This document shows, piece by piece, positions 1-34,300 of a DNA stretch of 64,000 nucleotides. The stretch spans positions 557,501 through 621,500 of the forward strand of contig JAWDGP010002535.1 in assembly GCA_033675545.1 (NCBI GenBank), in the 5' to 3' direction. The DNA comes from Elysia crispata. Taxonomy: Eukaryota; Mollusca; Gastropoda; Plakobranchidae. Within the stretch, counting starts at the first letter, position 1; every line of letters starts with the position of its first letter. A program made the translations under genes and the position numbers. The notes beneath the pieces are model-generated. The model saw only the letters and a program-made list of their open reading frames with translations. It made no database searches and had not been told where the DNA came from.

Positions 1-452
1 TTTGTTTGTTTGTTATTTTATACGTTGATCTGAAATCTTTTTGCTTATGACACTTCAGATACCGTCGGGCAGGGCAAAAGTAAGGACGTATGGCCTAAAC
101 TAATCTATTCACGGCGCAGAGATAGCACTTGATAAGTTTTGAGCTTGCAGTATGCGGAGGAAGCGCCTTTTTTTCTTTTAGATACTAGAGGAGTTTTCAA
201 TAATTATCGGTACTCTAAATATGGGTAGTGTACATGTAACCCTATCCGTAATTTTTGTTGGAGAAAAATCATGTAACGAGGCCTAATAGGTTTTTATTTT
301 GTGAGAGTTCCAAGTATGACTGCTCCTTCACTTCCGCTTGCTTCTTTCACTTTCACTTGTTTGTAAACATGGCGGCGTAAACAAAATTTCACGTGTTAAA
401 TATATGACCTGTTCAAATTTGATTTCTGTGCTTTTATCATAAAGAATTGACA
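1..452 (+). promoter_or_regulatory. BMS1 upstream region and 5' leader
   Basis: This stretch lies immediately 5' of the BMS1 start codon. No TATA box at a convincing distance is visible. An ATGGCGGC word at 369-376 resembles the YY1-type element common near start sites of animal housekeeping genes, and the same word sits at the USP39 start codon. Two short upstream reading frames (369-380 and 404-442) precede the main ATG at 453. The transcription start is not identifiable from sequence alone. Nothing gene-like was recognised in bases 1-300. Confidence 0.5.
369..442 (+). promoter_or_regulatory. two upstream short ORFs in the BMS1 leader
   Basis: ATG GCG GCG TAA at 369-380 encodes a three-residue peptide (Met-Ala-Ala). 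A second ATG at 404 opens 12 codons and stops at 440-442, ten bases before the BMS1 ATG. The BMS1 ATG itself has a good context (A at -3, G at +4). If transcription starts upstream of 369, both frames would be scanned first. Whether they are in the mature leader is inference. Confidence 0.4.
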
Positions 453-22779
<22,327 letters not shown>

Positions 22780-23190
22780 CATTTCATGTGTTTTGATTCA
22801 AACCAATGTTTTAACTTTGTTTATACGTTCCTGGAATTTTTTGTGTTCTTATAATTCTTTTTTTTCATATTGAAAGTGTTTTCTGTGTTTGCTGAAAACT
22901 ATTTTTGGATCCAAATGAAGATTTTATTTTTGAGTCATTTTAAATATATTCTCTTTTAATTATTTTTTCTCATATGGCAAGTGCTTTGCTAGTATTTTTG
23001 AAAAAGCATTTGGAATCCAAAATTGAATGTGAGAGATAGTGTTAGAGAATGTGTGAGAGTTATTTGAGACATGGAAGGCAGCAGCTTGTATGATGAACTG
23101 TAGATGTACTGTATAAAATTTATGTTTTGGAGACTAACTTTAAAATACTATGATAATTTGCAATAAATACCTCCTAAATGCAATTGCTTG
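22780..23190 (+). terminator. BMS1 3' UTR with polyadenylation signal
   Basis: AT-rich sequence follows the TAA at 22777-22779. A canonical AATAAA at 23162-23167, followed by T-rich and GT-containing sequence, is the best candidate poly-A signal. It gives a 3' UTR of about 400 bases. Confidence 0.6.
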
Positions 23191-24654
23191 TTCTGTTACT
23201 TGCAGTTTTCACTTTGCAATGAATTGTTTCAATCAATTTGTGTCCAGTAATCCAGTTATTGCTTATTTTCATATTTCATATCCAAGCCTTCCATGCCGCT
23301 TTCTAATCAGTACCCCATTGATTTCATGGGGCGGATTCCAGAATTCTTGATTTCTTTGCTGATTTAATTTCATCTACTCTTAAGCTTAAATGAACCTGTC
23401 TTGATCTTTAGTTATATATCAATTGGTCAAGATCTCTCTCACTAGTCAGTAACCTTGATGGACACCCTGAAGGAGTGTGCCTTCTAGAATCTAAATTTAT
23501 ATAAGAATCAAGATTTATTCTGTTAATCTAGATTTAAATGATTGGAAAGAGAATGTGTTTAACAAAACGTGTATTATACTTATATAATAGGTGCCTGTTT
23601 AAAGCTTATCCTATTGCATTGAGGGATTGCTAGAATATTCAGACACTGCTGATCTTGATACATATCCGATTCATAGATTGACAGATTAAGTACTTTTAGA
23701 TCTAATGATAAATTTAGTTTTAGAGTTCTACCAAAATTTTTTATTCTGGACTTGCTTTCTCTCTTGTCATTTAGCCTTTATAGGATCGCAACTGGTGTGT
23801 GAAGCTGGGTAATGCAACTGTTTTTATTCCTAGAGCAACATCTAAGGGTGGGGTTGTTGTACACTCTACAGACATGAAAGGACAAAATATCATGCACAAG
23901 GCCAAAGTTGTCTTTAGACAAAGCATGATTTTATTTGGATAAAAAAAAAGAGCTTGCCTTATTTTTGCAAGTGCATTATAATTAGCACATCAATGATCAT
24001 ATTTTTCTTTTACGCGGTGTAGCAAATGTAAACTCTTTTCTAAACCTTCTGTTTCAATCTTTGAGTTGTGATTTCAGGGTAAATTATGAAGCCACACCTA
24101 CTAATGGCAAGGGTAGGTAAAGCTCACCTAAAATGAAAATGAAAGATTAAAAATAAAAATAGGGCTTTTCCATCATTAAGTTGCTCAAAGTGCTTTACAA
24201 AGGGTTCACTGACAGACCATTACAAATCAACATACTTTTCTGAATGAAAAGAGGAGCAGCTATGGGAAACAATGTCTCTCTCTAGCATATTGGCAAAATC
24301 TGTCACTGCCTTAGGGATATGGATTTGCAACTGTAAAAATATTTGTTTTAATAAGAGATATTCAAAACAGGCCATGACACTAAATTTCAATAATATCTCA
24401 CATCTGCAACTCATTAAAACAAATAAGAAACTCATTTCATTAAAGTTGTTTTATTCTATGAAATTCAGAGTGACTGCGATGCATAAAAGATGAAAAAAAA
24501 AATCAAACGTCTTTTTCCTGAATTAGCCATATCATTGCATGCATTATGAAAATCTATCAAGCAGTGAAAAGATGTTCCTTTCTTAAAGATGTCTTAATCT
24601 TGCATAGACAATGAAGTTGAAATAGCAAGGACAGAAGTTTAGTTTGAAAATATA
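23190..24654. other. intergenic region between the 3' ends of BMS1 and USP39
   Basis: AT-rich spacer between two convergent genes. The only recognisable item is a short invertebrate dispersed repeat at about 24120-24260. No open frame with recognisable coding content was found. Confidence 0.6.
24120..24260 (+). repeat. dispersed repeat module with a GCTCAAAGTGCTTTACA core
   Basis: The order (A-rich lead), GGGCTTTTCCATCATTAAG, GCTCAAAGTGCTTTACA, then an ACCATTACAAATCAACA tail matches a short repeat I recall from many marine invertebrate genomes (core AAAGCGCTTTACA). A second, shorter relative is at 60115-60290. The boundaries are approximate. Confidence 0.5.
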
Positions 24655-25122
24655 CTGTCAAGTCCAAATAATTCGAATTCTTGTATATTTCAAAGTTGAT
24701 TAATTTTATGGAATATTTCTCTCTATAAGCTATATTAAAAATATATTGGATAGTTCGAAGTTGGAAACAAGGATCCGGTTAATTCAAGACAACTTAGCAG
24801 GTTTTTTTCGATTCTAAAAGCAGTTTTCTTAGCATGTTAAACAAAGAAAGTAGTGCTTTACTCGTGCACCGATTCTCATGTGTATATGTGTGAATTTTCT
24901 GCCCACCTATATTACAGGCAAGAGTCTGCACTAGACATTGGAAAGGGAAAGGGGTTAAGCCCAGGGACCAGGTTTGAATCTCTAAACACCCTATATAACA
25001 TTACTGATCTGTCACCCACATTTTTTTTTACTCTCTCCTTGTATCCTCATAATTCGAATTTCGGATAATTCGACGTCCTTTTTTTTATCCCGATGACTTC
25101 GAAATAACCGGACTCAATTGTG
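24655..25122 (+). mobile_element. pogo/Tigger-like MITE, copy A (468 bases, TA-flanked)
   Basis: The left end begins CTGTCAAGTCC and the right end, reverse-complemented, begins CACAATTGAGTCCGG, with TA on both sides. Along its length it matches copy B at 40399-40876 in the same orientation (shared blocks include ATATTTCTCTCT, GGCAAGAGTCTGCA and CCCAGGGACCAGGT). The GAGTCC...TTCGAA end sequence is typical of pogo-like elements as I recall them. It encodes no transposase and is probably mobilised in trans. Confidence 0.8.
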
Positions 25123-25320
25123 TATCCTTTCACTTTTCTCTGTTCAAGCTAAAATAATTCTTATCAACATCAAACACTAACCAAAAATACTTTCCAAAAA
25201 ACTAAAACAAAATTTCTCCTCACTGTTCAGTTTTCACAATCCATTTTATGGAAGCAGAAACAACAGCGGTTGGCTTTAATTTCCTTCATTTTTGCCTCTT
25301 TCACACTAGATGCATGGAAA

Positions 25321-28300
25321 TTATTTGTCTGCTATCTCTTGGGTATTTTTAGTATCAACAACATCTTGAACATTTTCTGCAACGTCTCCAGAAATCTCCA
25401 TCACACTCCCTGTATTTTCTTGGTCACCCTCCGCTGCCTCTGAAGCCTCTGCATGCATTTCAGCTTGGTAAAAAGGGTTGGGGATATCCTTCCGTACTTC
25501 AAAAATCTGTGAGAAAAAAGTGTCAGATCTTACATTTTCATATAGTTTTTTAGGCATTTAATTCATATCACAGGATAAAGAGTAACAAGTAAAATACAGT
25601 CTTGTTCTTGAGGAGATGAGAATATAGGTAAGTTAACAGATCTTTTAATCTTGAGGTATACTTAGGGCTCAGATATATTACATTGCAGAATGACACCTGA
25701 TTCGCTTAACATGTTCTAATTTTCTTTTTAATAATACAGCATACCTGATCTAATAGGGTCCACTTACTGAGAAACCCCATAAACAGATAGAATAGAAGGG
25801 ATACAACTGCAGCAATGTTAAAAGGCTTATAAGGAGATTTTTATCCTATATTTTTTCTTTAAAACAGTTGTTCAGTCTGTCATCAAAATTCTACTCAAAA
25901 CTTAACCCCTAAGTGAAAATTAATTTGAAATAAGCTCTGCTGAGAAGAAAACAATAACAACAGTACTGTTATTTTAACGGCGTAAAAGAGCTTGCATAAA
26001 ATGTGCTGAGAGGTGTTTCACAATTATATCATTTGTACAACAAATATACTGACAAAGATGATGAATCAAGACTTGAACAAGAAATATACAGCAAAGACAA
26101 CAATAATAACTTTTTAAAACAAATATTTTAAGAAAAATAAATAAATAATAATAAGGAGAAGAAGAAAGCAGTAATTGTTATTACAATTAATAACAACAAC
26201 CACATATATGTCACAATCAAATCCAAAAACCAACCATTGCCAAAATCATCTTCAGATTTTAAATTTACTTTCAAGCATTTTGTGCAAAGCAAACTTTGTG
26301 GTGCAGTATGTGCTTTTACCTGTATGTAACTTTCTGACAAAGTGATCATTTGAGGAAGGATGTCTGTAACATGAAGATCTTGCATCTCATACCATTTACC
26401 CTGGCCCTGAAAATATACACAGAAAAATCATTTCAGTGTAAACAGCACATGTACAGAAGTTATTGATTGCTCATACTATTTCCTCTTACACTAAAAAGAG
26501 GAACAGAGTTTGGTTTCAAATAGCACCTGAACATTAGAACTTTTCCCACTAGACACACCACTTGCATCCTGCAATCCGTTCATTTTCAACTTTCAGGTTC
26601 CTGGTTTGTTGCAAATAATTCTTTGTTATATTTCAGTATAATGTATATTCATAATATACTTTTAGTAATTTTAATTTGATTTGAACGAACTAGGAAATCA
26701 TATAACTCCTGAAACATGTTATTGGCTTAAGGGTAATTGAGCAAGCAAACAAAAAAAATTTGATCATTTAACTGTTTTCTTAACGGGCGACTTGAACTAA
26801 TGGGATTTTTTTCCTTGTCTCCCTTGTCTTTCCTACAAAAGGGCAAATTAAAGAATAATCTGAAACATAATAAATGAAAAAAAAAAAACAACAAGATAAT
26901 ACAATTTGAGTTACTTCAAAGCATTGTTATTTTGATAACTATATCTTAGATGCATCTTAAAACAGAATCTTAAGTTGTATCCTTACCAAACAATTTACTC
27001 AGAACACACATGAACACCCACACATACACATGCATGTACATAGATAGATCCTTTATTCTCTGATCAAAACAAAACCTAAAATCTAATCATGAGAGGTTGA
27101 AATTGAGCTTTGTTAAAATATTTTGTTCTCAACACACCAAAAGCATAATCACTGAAGTAAACCCCAAGCTGCAATCTAACTAAGTCCCTAGCTGGATTCT
27201 TACCTTGTGAAGCACATGGCACCTGTAGTTTCCCTTTCCCTGCCCAGGCTGCCCATCATGAACAATGTTGGCTACTAGATCATAGGTTGTGTGCTTGTGT
27301 TGGGCTCTCACCTCTGGTGCGAGTAGGTCTCCAAAATCAATATTCCTGCCAGAGTGAGTATTTGGTGAGTTGGGTCACTTTAATTTTTTTCAGCTGATAT
27401 TGGAATAGAGGCCTTAATCAGCTTGAGTCTTTCAAAACTTTATTTTGCCTCAGTATTTTTAAAATGAGTTACATTCGGAAGAGGCTTAAAAGAAATGTCA
27501 TTCTTGTTCTTAAATGCTGCATTAGCCTCAGAATCCAAAGCGCAATACAATTCTTTCTTTTTGTCACACTAAGATTTAAGAATTCTGAGAATAATCCAAG
27601 CAACACTTGAACTTCCCATATTGAAATATTCAGCCGAGCCTTACATGACATGGGTCAAGATCAGATCTCAGGGATGAATCACTCACACAATTTAATAGAG
27701 ATGAGGGCACTATTATTTTCCAATTCAAGTGTTTTGCTATTAAACATTTTCCTAGCTATCGTGCAATTCAAATTTTGCTTTACCTCCGAAGAAAAAAAAA
27801 CAGATACTAAAAAAATGTACATATTGATTTACATGCTTCTTTTGCTGAGTTTGACTAGTATAAATTTTAACTTAAACTTACTTGATGGGGAAGTTGACAA
27901 TGGTGGGATTTTTCTCAAACACAAAGTAGTTTTTGTTGAATCTCTATAAATAAGAAGATTGAAAAAAAAAATTGTTAATTGTGTCAAACACAATTTAATG
28001 TTTACTGATAGCCTTTACCAGAATATCAGTTGCAACAAAGAAATAAAATTTCTGTAAAGAGGAAACTGGTCATACAAATTTAAGAAACTACAAACAGTTA
28101 TGACTCGCCTTGAAATAGATGATTATGAAATGGGGAAGGCGGGTCAATTCAAATCGTTTCATTGTGCTGTCTTTTGATGACTTGTACTCCTTCTCTGTGA
28201 CACCATTAAATTTGGTGAGGAGGTTGGCAAATGGCACCTTAAGAAAAAAAATTCAGGAAAACATTCAAAAATCAATTTGTCCCAATAAGAACATAAGTAA

Positions 28301-31300
28301 AATGAGAAAATGAAAGTACACACAAGAGACTTTTGGACATTTTAATAAATTTACAAGATCAAAAATAAAAAAAAAAAACATAAATTTATTCCAGATCTAA
28401 GTGTATTATGCCTCCATGAACTACATCTACCCTAAAGATGTATTTGTTTAAAGCTCGAAAAAAAAAAAAAAACTTTCTCACTCAAATCACAATTATTTTT
28501 TTTTAGCCTAAAAAACCACATTTGTGATGCTTTTCCCTGCCCCAAAGTTTTTATAAAATTCAGCTTATTTTTTTCATCTAAAAAAAAACAAACAAAAATA
28601 AAAACAACAAATAAAATGCACAACAGAAGACAGTGAATATACCCAGTACCTGAGGAATAATATTTTCTCTGGACTCATCTGGATAGAGTGGAGGGGCTGG
28701 GAGATCACATGTTAAATACAGCCAGGGCATTTCTGTGACTGTCTCTGTGAGAGACATAGATATGTTGAAATCAGTCTTAATGAATCAGTTGTATCTGAAA
28801 TTATTTGTTCAGAAAGGTGTAGCTAGATAAATGAATTTTAATAATTTCTAGTTTTGAAAATTAGGTTATTGGAAAAAAAATCTTTATTTAATGGTTGTTT
28901 CACATGTAGAAGTTAATGCCACCTGAAACATTCCAATGTCCATTAGCTTATGTTTGAAATGATCAGCATTAAAACATATGGGAAAACAGCACAGCCACCA
29001 CATACCTTGATACTCATCCAATAACAGAAGTTCTGCTTTTTCTGCATCACTCTAAAACCGTGGGCAAAAATGAAATAAAAATGAAATATTGAAACGTCAA
29101 AACCATGCATTCAAAATCAGTTTCTCTATTGGATGAAATGGCTTGAAAGCCAGCATTTGTCGGTTTATCTTTTCATTTTTTCTTTTATCGCTTCATTTTT
29201 TTCTTTTAATTGCCCTAATTTAGATGTTGTAAAAACATGTCTCCAGAAAATTTCAATTTTCTTTCTGTGGGATTCAACTCAACATTGGCATTATATATTT
29301 ACTAGAGCCATGTATACCATCATATTGCAATAAACTAACAAAGTAATTAAAAAAAAAGCATGTACAACATAAATAAAATACAAACAGAGAGGGTTTCTGC
29401 AATCATCTCAGATTCTATAACATAGTAATTTCAAATCTCAAATTTACATGCATTACTCAAATTCAAAAAGACTGTTTTCAGAAAACACTTGAAATGCTGC
29501 ACATAATAGAATAAATTTTTGCTTCATCTTGCAACATTTCTTTCTCCAATCCTTTCTTTTTGCTTGTTTACAATAATTGATCCTCTTTGCAGATGTTGAA
29601 TTTAATTACATCCAACAACTCACCAAATCAACATTTGGAATTTTGCGAGAATATACCCTCATCTTGCCACGGAATGTTTTGCTTATGATACTGCTGTTCA
29701 TCTTTTTTGTGCCATTCATAGCAGAATGTGTGGCATTCAAGAACCAAGATAAGAAATCAATGGGATCCCCTAAGAAAAGAGCACAATAAACATAAAAAAT
29801 GAATAACTTTCTTGGACTATTAAAAGAAAAACATGACTTGATAGATTGATCACATAAATGAGGAAAACTACCTAAAATTTCGAAGAGTATAGAATTGAAC
29901 ACTATTTCAGAAACAACAATGCTGCTTAATGACAATCCGCCACAGCCACATATCTACAAAAAACAATAAATGAAATCATATCATCCACCTATATTAAAAA
30001 TATGTTTTTTTCAAATTTGCCAAGGCACCAAAACCGCTAATTCAAACTTAAGGAGAAGCAATAATTGCTAATTTATCATACAGCCCAAAAATGATTCTTA
30101 CCTTGTTTTGTGATCTGAAACCTCTTCTTTGAGCAAAGCACAACAGCTTGAAGCATCTCGTGTGGACTTACATGGGCTTTGAAGTTACAAGGGTTCCAAA
30201 GTTTCCTAATCAGTTCCCCAAACCTTTGCACTAATAAAAAAGCAATGTCTCCTGGTGGGCGTTTGATCTTCCTGTAATTCTCCTCCTTCAGAAAATAGTT
30301 TCTCAAGGGAGCCACATGTGATAGGCTCTTATCACAAGACAGAAAAGAGGTATCATTAATGCTAACTTGAAAAAAAAACATGGTGCACAAAAACGTACAT
30401 TTTTCACAGACTGCACAATCACAGGTCCACACACAAAAGAAATTAGTATATACCACAAAATTAGAAGCATTACATGTTTCAAATTAACCAATGCATACTA
30501 CATTTTTTAAAATGCAAATTCATTAATCCAATTTGGCATGAAATGATCCTAAATTTAACATGAGGAAGTTCTTAAAGAGACTAAGCCCAAGAGCAACTTG
30601 ATACAAAAATGTTTTAAGACAGGGGTTGCACACTTTCATTTACAAAAACAAAAAAAAAAGATTGAAATTTCGGATGTATATACATCAAATGCATAAAAAA
30701 TACCTAAATTTTAAAAGTCAAACAGTTTTTTTTTAATTTATTGTTTTCTCTCTAAATAGAAAATAACATCTAGTTAAAAAAAAAAACTTTAAAAGCCTGT
30801 ATTTATATTTAAGTACAGTGAGAATGAGAGTAGTGCCAAATCTACAAACTGATCATTTCTATTAGATTTGATTGAAGAAAATATAACACACATTCATTCA
30901 ATAATATTTTTGGTATACCTGAAGAACAACATTGCAGTAATCGTTAGCCTTGATGTTGTTGAGGCCAACAATACCTGAAAATTTATAAATTTGACAGCTT
31001 ATTTACAAATACACAACCTTCACGGCATCGCAGCTGATACCTATGAAAACAGTATAATAATGTTGCAAACCATTTTTTAAACTATGCACTGCCAGAAAAG
31101 TGTAGATCTCTTAGTTCTAGGTTGCTTTAACCACAAATTAAGTATATAAATTTATAAGGTTTACAATATCAAGACATCTTCCTTTTCACATTTCACTTTC
31201 AAATTTAAAAAAGAAATATAAGGGGAGGAAATAATCTCTTTGGGTGTCTTTCTCCCCACCCCCTTTCCCCCATAAGAAAAAATTTAACTTTTTTCACACC

Positions 31301-34300
31301 TAACGGTAAGCAATAATTTTGGACTGAAGAGAATCATTGGCCCTGGTTTTATTCTCAAGATAGAATTTAAATACATTACTTCTTTAAATACAGCCATTAT
31401 TGACGCAACGCATACAATTCAAATAAATTGTCTCAATGTTTACTCTGTTCTAAAAATTGATAATCCCTTTGATATCTTAAAGTCTCGACTAGAATCACCG
31501 TTTTAAAAAAGTCTTTAAAGCTCTCAAGCCCACCTTTAACTTCCATCTTCAACTTTTAAATGCCAAAGACATTATTTTTTTTAGGAATTATTAATATGTA
31601 CTGGCTATCAGATAGTAGGTGAAGTTGTAGCCTGTTCCAAAACACAATGATTCTTAAAAAACCTGAAAGTAATTTTGTCCTCCCAGTGATTTTTGAAGAA
31701 TTAAAAATGAGATTTATGAATTATGAAGTAACAAAGTAATGCGATTTGTTACTCAATTTTGGTAAATCTTACCTGGTAGATATGTAGTTCCATCATAAGC
31801 ACGTGACAACTTAGGATTTCTGTCAAGCCTCTTGATCATCACATCACTGAAGGTTGGATTTAAGACATACTGAAAGTTTGAGCAATATAAATTAATTCAA
31901 TTGTACCACAAGCTTACAAAAAATTTGACTCAACAAATTCAAATGTGCTTTGACACAGCATAAGTTACTTCTTATTTAATTCATGTCCAATAATCTGTAC
32001 AGTTAAAAGTGTAGAAAAAAAAAACAATACGAGCCTCAACACTAGATAATTTTCTTCACTTTTAAAGACATTTTCAGGCTTAATTTCAAGTTCTTAAGGA
32101 TAATTAACAAAGTCTACATAAATATAATAAAAATATAAATGGGCTTAACTCACTCAGCACTAATACCGAGTATACTCTGCTGCCCTATTACTTCCGTTGC
32201 TTACAAAAACCGAGAATATTCGGTTTTAACTTTGAATGTCTATTTTACATTCCAAACCAATATTTAGTAATCTAAATCTAATTTATTGGGAAGGGAAACA
32301 ACACTTTATTTTCAAATTTATTAATTTGCATATCTAGTTCTAAATAAACTTTGTAAAGCTGTTGAAAAAGAGTTAGCTCTAACCTGGAACTAGATCTAGA
32401 TCTAGATTTCTAAACTAGATCTAGATCTGGCATTGAATGTGTAAAAATTAATGAATGGACCCTCCAAGCTCTCCTATTTTTATCTGACTTATATTTAACA
32501 AGTTCAAATATGTAGATTTTCTCCTCTTATCTTTTTTTTTCATGTGTATCAGCCTTGTTACAGCGGCAGAATGTTTTTCTTTTTACGAAATTAATGTGTC
32601 ACTAAAAAATTAATAAATAAATAAACCATTCCTAACTTTATGTCAAACTTGTGTGCAGTGCAGATTAAAAAACACAGAAAATTATAGGTTTTTGCATTGA
32701 TAACTTTTTGAAATATGATCTTTTAAAATAACCTAAAAATGGCCAGTGGCTCAGAGCATTTGTACCTATAGGCCTCAGTGCTGAGTGAGTTAAACCAAAG
32801 AAAAATTTGATTCACAAGTTTGCAAGCTGCTCAAACCTTACAATTATGTCATCCAGAGAAGAGTCAATAATTTGATAGTTGTCAGGAAGGCAGTAAAACT
32901 TTTGGGTCATTAGGTTGAGGAAGACATGGTGACCTTCAAACACACTATGTGTATAAGCATGAGTATTGTTGCCGCGTCCTGTAATTAAAAAAAAAATACC
33001 AACAAGAAGTTGATTTGAGAAAAATATTGTTCAAATGACATGGCTAGTTAATATCATTTTAAACAAATTTCAAAGGAAAAATATATTAAGTTGATAAGAT
33101 TTAACATTATATTAATCTTCAGTGGTATAATATTCATACATCTCAACTTATGATAATACTGAAATTAACAATTAATGATAATTTAAATGATGTGATTCTT
33201 GAAATATTCACCTTGAAAATACTTTCCACAAACCATGCAGGCATACACATTGATGTGTGAGAGAGACACTGAGCACAACTTCTCAAAATCAAAATCAAGT
33301 ACTGACCTGAAAAACCAATAGGTTTAAAAGTTAAAAGTTCAAGAAACAAAATTTTAAACCCTTGACCTTTTGTAAAACTGTAATTGTGAGGCATATTATC
33401 AACATGAAAAATTTTATGACAATGAAACTTGCAAATCCTGAATTTCGTACAACCCAAAAAGCTGAAATTGCTTTGATATAAGAATGTTCATGGCAGCAAG
33501 TTCAGTGCTAGTATAACAAATTGAATTTTCCCAAAAAGAAAAGAGCATTTAGTAATTAAATGTCTCAAGGTTTTATAGTGCACTTTCAATTAAAACTGCT
33601 TTTGAAAAAGATTGAATATCCTATCTATGCTGAGTAAAATAAGTAGAAAACCTTGATTATAAAACCCACCTGTTAATCGTGTCTAGGTAAGGACATGATC
33701 TACTCCTGTCCACTTTTGCATCTTTTTTAACTGCAAAGATAATAAACAACAATATTACATGAAATCATATTAAATACAAGATGATTTCCTAAAGCTTAGA
33801 GCTATAAATATATGTAATACTTTGTTATTGACAAACTCTTCTGCTATTTATCTCTTTCTGACACTAACATTTTACACTGTTGTGATTTCTCTATTGGAAA
33901 CTTCATATATGCTGCTGAGTAGCAGCAGCAGCAACAGTTAGTTAAAAGTTACGAATTAGAAAGGTCACACGCTTTGTGATGTTTTATAGATTTTGGAGCT
34001 GCTCTGTATCTATTTCTTTTTTACTGTGCTTTACAACTAGCATTAGCAGCAGCCATGGTAGTAGTAACTAGTACACATGATAATAATAATAGTAGTAGTA
34101 GCAGCAGTAGTGGTAATGGTAAACCAGTGGTGGTGATAATAGTAGTAAGAGTAGTAGCAGTGGCGGTGTAGTACTTTGAGTCAAGATCAATAGTGGCTTT
34201 TAAGTCTGTAGTCAGTATAAACAGTTCAACTCTGCCTTAACATCAATCATTCAAAAAGACTGCCATTTTCAAAATGAACAAATCAAAAAATTCAATTTGA

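Noticed and set aside
24120..24260. tRNA gene search at the SINE-like repeats (also 8744-8812 and 44229-44281)
   Set aside because: Box-like words exist in the SINEs, but none folds into a complete cloverleaf with acceptor stem; they are derived repeats, not tRNA genes.
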